A stretch of DNA of 64,000 nt from Nocardia vinacea (lineage in GTDB: Bacteria; Actinomycetota; Actinomycetes; Mycobacteriales; Mycobacteriaceae): the NCBI RefSeq assembly GCF_035920345.1, contig NZ_CP109149.1, forward strand, positions 1,550,001-1,614,000, read 5' to 3'. Shown piece after piece: positions 59,364 to 64,000 of this stretch. A program made the translations under genes and the position numbers. Numbering within the stretch: position 1 is the stretch's first letter; every line of letters begins with the position of its first letter. The notes beneath the pieces are model-generated. The model worked only from the letters and a program-made list of their open reading frames with translations. It had not been told where the DNA came from and did no database searches.

Positions 59364-59376
59364 GCAGTCGCTACGG
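59362..59376 (-). repeat. Right arm of 15-base inverted repeat
   Basis: AAGCAGTCGCTACGG, exact reverse complement of 58981-58995. It overlaps the stop codon of the small gene and runs into CTACG-GAG-CGTAG (59371-59383), a short hairpin. Confidence 0.75.
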
Positions 59377-59432
59377 AGCGTAGGCTGTCCGACTCGGCGG
59401 ACTGAAACACCCATACGGCAGACTGGTCTCTC

Positions 59433-61025
59433 GTGAGTACCCAGTTGCTGATCGGCGGTCGTTTCTACAGTTCGAGTTCACCCGACGCGACGGCAATGGC
59501 CGTGACCGATGGCACTGTGGTGTGGCTGGGCGCCGAGCAACCGGGACGCGCGCTGCATCCGGATGCGGAGATCATCGACCTCGATGGTGCTTTCGTGGCA
59601 CCGGCATTCGTCGATCCGCACGTGCACGTGACGGCGCTGGGCTTGAAACTGACCGGCCTCGATCTGTCGGTGGCGCGTTCACTCGAACACTGCCTGGAAC
59701 TGCTGCGCGCGTTCGCTGCGTCGCATCCCGACGGTGCGATTCTCGGCGACGGCTGGGACGAGACCGGATGGCCGGAAGGTCGACCGCCGACGGTCGAGGA
59801 GATCGACGCGGTGGTGCAGCCGGGGCGGCAGGTCTATCTGTCGCGGGTGGACGCGCATTCGGCGGTGGTGTCGTCGGTTTTGTTGACTGCGGCAGTCACC
59901 GCCGCGGCGGGTTTCACCCGCGGTGCGCCACTGCGTGCCGACGCGCACCATCTGGTGCGCGCCGCAGTTCTCTCGGGATTGGATCGCGCACAACGGGATC
60001 GGGCGCGCAAGGCCGCACTGGATACGGCGGCGGCGCACGGTGTCGTGGCGGCACACGAATGCGGGGGACCGGAGATCGCCGGGCGCACCGATATTCGTGA
60101 GTTGCTGGACTTCGAGCACGGTGTGGAAGTCCGGGCCTATTGGGGTGAGGCGGTGCGCACCGCGGACGAGGCGCGGGCGCTGGTCGCCGAACTCGGGGTG
60201 CATGCGCTCGGCGGCGATCTGTTCGTGGACGGTTCGATCGGCTCGCACAGCGCTCGGTTGCGCGTGCCCTATGCCGATGATGCCGGAACCGGTCTCGGCT
60301 ACCTCGACGCCGACACAATCGCCACGCATGTGCGCGCCTGCACCGAGGCGGGCATTCAGGCCGGATTCCATGTCATCGGTGATGCCGCGATGGACGCTGT
60401 CGTCGCCGGATTCGGACAGGTGGTCGACGAACTCGGCGGCCCGGCCGTCGCATCTCGCGCGCACCGCGTCGAGCATGCGGAGATGATCGACGCCGATCAG
60501 ATCGTGAAACTGGCCGCCTGGGGCGTAATCGCCAGTGTCCAACCGGGTTTCGACGCGACCTGGGGCGGCCCGGACGGCATGTACGCCACCCGCCTCAGCT
60601 CCGAACGTGCCGCCACGCTGAATCCCTTCGCGGCCATGGCCGCGGCGGGCATCGCCCTCGCCATCGGCTCGGACGCACCGGTTACCGCACTCGATCCCTG
60701 GTCGGCGGTCCGCGCCGCGGTCAACCACCGCACCCCCGGCCACGGTCTCTCACCTCGTGCCGCCTTTGCCGCTGCCACCCGGGGGGCCTGGCGCGCAGGC
60801 GGCGTCCGCGACGGCGTCGCGGGCACCTTGGTCCCGGGAGCTCCCGCCTCCTACGCGATCTGGGACGCCGCCGACCTGGTCGTCGCAGCAGCCGCCGACA
60901 CCGTCCAGCGCTGGTCCACCGATCCGCGGTCCCGAGTCCCCGGCCTACCCCCGCTCGACCCCGACGCGTCCCTGCCCACCTGCCTGCGCACCGTTCACCG
61001 CGGAGTCACCATCCATGAAGCCTGA
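59433..61025 (+). CDS. Amidohydrolase family protein (YtcJ-like)
   Basis: A 530-residue TIM-barrel amidohydrolase of the amidohydrolase_3 type. Metal ligands are VDPHVHVTALG (HxH), the His in FHVIGDAAMDAV and HRVEHAEMIDADQI, and the final Asp in AIGSDAPVTALDPW. GDGWDETGWPEGRPPT is typical of YtcJ-like proteins. Hydrolyses an amide or cyclic amide of unknown identity. The start of lnt lies inside its last codons (11-base overlap), so the two are co-transcribed. Confidence 0.9.
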   Translation: MSTQLLIGGRFYSSSSPDATAMAVTDGTVVWLGAEQPGRALHPDAEIIDLDGAFVAPAFVDPHVHVTALGLKLTGLDLSVARSLEHCLELLRAFAASHPDGAILGDGWDETGWPEGRPPTVEEIDAVVQPGRQVYLSRVDAHSAVVSSVLLTAAVTAAAGFTRGAPLRADAHHLVRAAVLSGLDRAQRDRARKAALDTAAAHGVVAAHECGGPEIAGRTDIRELLDFEHGVEVRAYWGEAVRTADEARALVAELGVHALGGDLFVDGSIGSHSARLRVPYADDAGTGLGYLDADTIATHVRACTEAGIQAGFHVIGDAAMDAVVAGFGQVVDELGGPAVASRAHRVEHAEMIDADQIVKLAAWGVIASVQPGFDATWGGPDGMYATRLSSERAATLNPFAAMAAAGIALAIGSDAPVTALDPWSAVRAAVNHRTPGHGLSPRAAFAAATRGAWRAGGVRDGVAGTLVPGAPASYAIWDAADLVVAAAADTVQRWSTDPRSRVPGLPPLDPDASLPTCLRTVHRGVTIHEA

Positions 61026-62712
61026 AACACCCGGCGCGGCTCTGCGCCGCGTGGCGGTCGCACTCGGGCGGTATCCGGTGCTGAGTCGGTCGGTCGCGGC
61101 GGTGGTGTCGGGGCTGTTGATTTTCGGGAGTTTTCCGCCGAGGCCGTTCTGGTTTCTTGCGCCTATCGGGATCGTGGTGCTGACGCTGACCATACGCGGC
61201 GCCGCGCGGATGCGTGGGGGGTTCGGGTACGGGTTCCTGGCGGGGCTGGCGTTCTTCGTGCCGCTGTTGCCGTGGACCGGGATCTACGTGGGGCCGGTGC
61301 CGTGGCTCGCGTTGTCGACGGTGTGTTCCTTATATATAGGACTATTCGGGCTATTGGCACGGTTGTTGTTCTCGCTGCCGGGGTGGCCGGTGTGGGTGGC
61401 GTTGACGTGGACGGCCACCGAGTGGCTGCGATCGAGCTTTCCGTTCGGCGGATTTCCGTGGGGGCGCTTGGCGTTCGGTCAGGCCGATGGGTGGTACCTA
61501 TCGCTGGCCATGGTCGGGGGCGCGCCGCTCATCGGATTCGCGGTGGCGCTCACCGGAACCGCGGCGGCGGCAGTGCTGGTGTACATGTGGACTCGCGTGA
61601 CGGCCGTGCCGACGGACGATCAGTCGCCCGCCGAGTCGCGTCATCCCACCACGATTCGCATCGGAATTATCGCCGCGGCGGCGACTTTGGTTGCCATCCC
61701 GGTCACCGGAGCGATCCTCCGGACTGCGCTGCCCGGCCCGGAGGAGGGCGACCGGACAATCACGGTCGCCGCCATCCAGGGCAGCGTGCCGCGGCTCGGG
61801 CTGGACTTCAATGCCCAGCGACGCGCTGTACTCGACAACCATGTCCGGCGCACCGAGGAATTGGCTCGAGCAGTCGCACAGGGGCAGGCGCGTAAGCCGG
61901 ACGTGGTGATCTGGCCGGAGAACTCATCGGATATCGATCCGCTGCGCAATGCCGACGCGGCCGCGGAGATCACCGAGGCGTCCGAGCAGATCGGCGCGCC
62001 GATACTCGTCGGCGCCGTACTGGTGAACGGCGATCGGACGACGACGAACTCGGTCATCGTCTGGAACGGTGCGGCCGGTCCGGGGGAGCGGCACGACAAG
62101 AAGATCATCCAGCCGTTCGGTGAATACCTGCCGATGCGCAGCTTCTTCCGCCTGTTCTCCGAGTACGCCGACCGCGCCGGATTCTTCGTCCCGGGCAACG
62201 GCGACGGCACCGTCCGCGCGGACCCTTTCGAGCGACCTGCAGGTAGCCGCTACGGCGACGGCATCGATATCGGCGTCGCGACCTGCTACGAGGTCGCCTT
62301 CGACCGCGCCTTCCGCGATTCCATGCACGCGGGCGCGCAATTGCTGACCGTGCCCACCAATAACGCCACCTTCGGCGACAGCGAGATGACCTATCAGCAG
62401 CTGGCGATGTCCCGGGTCCGCGCCGTCGAACACGGCCGTGCCCTCGTGGTCGCCGCCACCTCCGGTGTCAGTGCCATCATCACCGCGGACGGCACAGTCC
62501 AGCAGCAGACACCCAAGTTCGTACCCGCCGCGCTGGTCGCCGAACTGCCGTTGCGGAGCGACACGACACTCGCGACCCGATTCGGCGCCGAACCGGAACT
62601 TCTCTCGGTTATTCTGTCCGCTGCTGCCGTCGTGGTGGCAGTTATCCGGCGGCGAAAGACCCGCGGTAAGTACGCGAACAACCAGGCCACCACGGACCAG
62701 CCGGTCGGCTGA
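61015..62712 (+). CDS. lnt: Apolipoprotein N-acyltransferase
   Basis: A 565-residue membrane enzyme that adds the third acyl chain to bacterial lipoproteins. The N-terminal half has six or more helices (SVAAVVSGLLIFGSFPPRPF, LAGLAFFVPLLPWTGIYVG). The periplasmic nitrilase domain shows the catalytic triad: Glu in VVIWPENSS, Lys in RHDKKIIQPFGEY and Cys in GVATCYEVAFDR. Residues encoded at 62221-62255 (DPFERPAGSRYG) derive from hairpin repeat copy C and lie in a loop before the Cys. In mycobacteria this domain is fused to a polyprenol-phosphate mannose synthase; no such domain follows here. Confidence 0.93.
   Translation: MKPETPGAALRRVAVALGRYPVLSRSVAAVVSGLLIFGSFPPRPFWFLAPIGIVVLTLTIRGAARMRGGFGYGFLAGLAFFVPLLPWTGIYVGPVPWLALSTVCSLYIGLFGLLARLLFSLPGWPVWVALTWTATEWLRSSFPFGGFPWGRLAFGQADGWYLSLAMVGGAPLIGFAVALTGTAAAAVLVYMWTRVTAVPTDDQSPAESRHPTTIRIGIIAAAATLVAIPVTGAILRTALPGPEEGDRTITVAAIQGSVPRLGLDFNAQRRAVLDNHVRRTEELARAVAQGQARKPDVVIWPENSSDIDPLRNADAAAEITEASEQIGAPILVGAVLVNGDRTTTNSVIVWNGAAGPGERHDKKIIQPFGEYLPMRSFFRLFSEYADRAGFFVPGNGDGTVRADPFERPAGSRYGDGIDIGVATCYEVAFDRAFRDSMHAGAQLLTVPTNNATFGDSEMTYQQLAMSRVRAVEHGRALVVAATSGVSAIITADGTVQQQTPKFVPAALVAELPLRSDTTLATRFGAEPELLSVILSAAAVVVAVIRRRKTRGKYANNQATTDQPVG
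62221..62255 (-). repeat. Hairpin repeat copy C (inside lnt)
   Basis: The reverse strand reads GCAGGTCGCTCGAAAGGGTC for 62240-62221, identical to the core of copy A, preceded by CCGTAGCGGCTACCT. Inserted in a loop-coding stretch without breaking the frame. Confidence 0.75.
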
Positions 62713-63072
62713 GCTCGCGAGATCGGTTGAGCGCGATGAGTAGGGCTTTTCCCTAACCAAACAATCGGTATGTTTCGGGGCTACGAAACCATCTTTCGGT
62801 CTGTCCCGAGCGTTAGCGTGCAGTTCGCCAGCTTTGCAATAAGGGCTGGTGTAGGTCGTCGTTTTCCGGTGTTTATGCCGCTCAAACCGCAAATTTGGAG
62901 AGTTTGCGGGAATGTAGCTTGTGAAAGTGCCTTGCTGCCAATGTCGTTCGAAGTGAAACAAATCCGCAACGCTGGCCATCCGTTGCATTCGATGCTCCGA
63001 ATCTATGGGCGTGGATCACGTCCTACGGCTGGCGCGTGCGCGCCTGCGGTGGCGGTGCTCGGGGAGTTGTGC
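62713..63072. other. Intergenic region before NRPS gene
   Basis: About 360 bases, less GC-rich than coding DNA. One long reading (62770-63099) has no recognisable domain or G/C-ended codon bias. Probably the NRPS promoter and leader. The mannose synthase gene expected after lnt is absent. Confidence 0.5.
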
Positions 63073-63099
63073 ATGAACAGCGGCAGAAGGAGTGATTGA
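63073..63099 (+). CDS. Possible 8-residue leader peptide coupled to NRPS
   Basis: ATG 63073 preceded by GGGGAG (63061-63066) encodes MNSGRRSD, and its TGA overlaps the NRPS start (TGATG). A mini-ORF with its own ribosome site and start/stop overlap could couple or tune NRPS translation. Very short, so chance cannot be excluded. Confidence 0.35.
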   Translation: MNSGRRSD

Positions 63100-64000
63100 T
63101 GAAGTCATTGGCCACGGATCGCGTCGACCAATGCTCTTCCGGTGAATTCTCGGCACAACCATTCGCACTGTCGCCGGCGCAAACAGCCCTCTGGTACGCC
63201 CAACGTATCCGCCCGGATGTCCCGCTGACCATTGCGCAGTATGTCGAGATCCACGGAGACTTGGACGTCGGACGCCTGCTGTACTCGATCGAACGGTTCG
63301 GTGTAGAAACGCAGGTCGGACATGTGCGTCTGATCGAGATCGACGGTGTCCCGCATCAGGTGATCGACCACACCCGCCGCCCCGGCTGGGGCCGGATCGA
63401 TCTGCGTGACGAGCCTGATCCGCACGCTGCCGCGCTGCGCTGGATGAACGAGCACGCCAGTTCGCCGATCGACTTCGAGCGGGATCCACTCACTACGAAC
63501 ATTGTGTTGCGGACCGGCGAATCCGACTACATCTGGTATGCACGCGGCCATCACATCGTGATCGACGGCTACGGCGCGATGAACGCGCTCACCCGCACCG
63601 CGGAGATCTATACGGCGGTGGAGAACCGCACCGAACCGGAGGCATCCCGAGCCACACCACTGGCCAAAATCTATGCGGACGAATCCACATACCGCGACTC
63701 CAGCCGGTTCCGCAACGATCGCGACTATTGGCTCGAGCAATTAGCGGGCGCGGGTGGACCGATGACTCTGTCCAACGTGAACGGCCTCACCGCCGCCCCC
63801 GACGCGGGGCGGCGGCGTGCTTGCGCGGTCCTCGACGAACGCGCCGAGGCCGCCATGAACGCGGCCACGGCCGAACTCGAGACCCACAGCTCGACCATGT
63901 TCGTCGCCGCACTGGCCGCCTACGCGCGCTCGGTGACCGGCAATCCCGACGTGGTGCTGAGCCTGCCGGTATCGGCACGGACCACGGTCGCGCTGCGTCG
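63099..64000 (+). CDS. Non-ribosomal peptide synthetase, N-terminal condensation domain (cut by window)
   Basis: The first 300 codons of an NRPS. ATG 63099 follows AGAAGGAG. The product begins MKSLATDRVD, then FALSPAQTALWYAQRIRPDV, the entry block of a condensation domain. The catalytic motif HHIVIDG is at residues 151-157, then RNDRDYWLEQLAGAG. A condensation domain at the very start implies either acylation of the first amino acid by a fatty-acyl partner or intake of a peptide from another synthetase. Adenylation and carrier domains would lie beyond the window. Product not predictable. Confidence 0.93.
   Translation, partial: MKSLATDRVDQCSSGEFSAQPFALSPAQTALWYAQRIRPDVPLTIAQYVEIHGDLDVGRLLYSIERFGVETQVGHVRLIEIDGVPHQVIDHTRRPGWGRIDLRDEPDPHAAALRWMNEHASSPIDFERDPLTTNIVLRTGESDYIWYARGHHIVIDGYGAMNALTRTAEIYTAVENRTEPEASRATPLAKIYADESTYRDSSRFRNDRDYWLEQLAGAGGPMTLSNVNGLTAAPDAGRRRACAVLDERAEAAMNAATAELETHSSTMFVAALAAYARSVTGNPDVVLSLPVSARTTVALR

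Noticed and set aside
62770..63099. 109-codon open frame before the NRPS
   Set aside because: No recognisable domain, no ribosome site at its start and codon use unlike local genes; only its last eight codons are kept as a possible leader.

Overview
The window is high-GC actinobacterial DNA. It is most likely from Nocardia or a close relative in the Mycobacteriales. Support for this comes from GTG/TTG starts, many 1-4 base start/stop overlaps, F420-type split-barrel proteins, a fused cobI-cobJ gene, and a gene order that recalls the Mycobacterium tuberculosis Rv2090-to-Rv2050 stretch (5'-3' exonuclease, pepE, an Rv2074-like protein, an Rv2073c-like SDR, cobL, cobK, cobIJ, cobH, cobG, cobN, fxsA, lnt). 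All names rest on reading translations and motifs by eye; no database was searched.

Layout. 0-20 kb is an aerobic cobalamin (corrin ring) region: cobL, cobK, cobIJ, cobH, cobG and cobN, the last behind a cobalamin riboswitch. It is interrupted by regulators, an MFS transporter and an AsnC/DDAH arginine-type pair. cobM is not visible. Two paralogous small secreted glycine-zipper proteins sit in this region, one between cobL and cobK and one after cobN. 20.4-23.6 kb has a WYL regulator and a divergent yeiH-like exporter/LysR pair. 23.7-33.4 kb is one tightly packed operon and the most interesting system here: a GntR/UTRA regulator, an AprA-like flavoprotein, a HEAT-repeat protein, an AprB-like ferredoxin, a NitT/TauT-type ABC importer whose lipoprotein carries a NosL-like C-terminal domain, a 7Fe ferredoxin, a ferredoxin-NADP reductase and an Mrp-type Fe-S ATPase. 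I read it as an uptake-plus-redox pathway for an oxyanion or organosulfur compound, with its own electron supply and Fe-S assembly factor.

33.4-45.5 kb is accessory DNA: two methyltransferases, a secreted lipase, about 1.1 kb of decayed sequence, an SDR with a twin-arginine signal, a two-component system, a caspase-like/STAND NTPase/TPR protein (a candidate immune or cell-death protein) and an epoxide hydrolase. 45.6-58.4 kb holds small redox enzymes and local regulator/target pairs with visible operators (XRE and a methionine aminopeptidase, PadR and a VOC protein, ArsR and an SDR), plus tldD/tldE, a TauE-like exporter and a second two-component system. 58.5-62.7 kb has fxsA, a small ribbon-helix-helix-like gene, an amidohydrolase and lnt. 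The window ends inside a non-ribosomal peptide synthetase gene.

Cross-cutting signals: a ~35-40 base hairpin repeat occurs three times (twice inside genes); a perfect 15-base inverted repeat brackets one small gene; a 35-base A+T-rich motif is shared by two intergenic regions; cobK appears to start with CTG.
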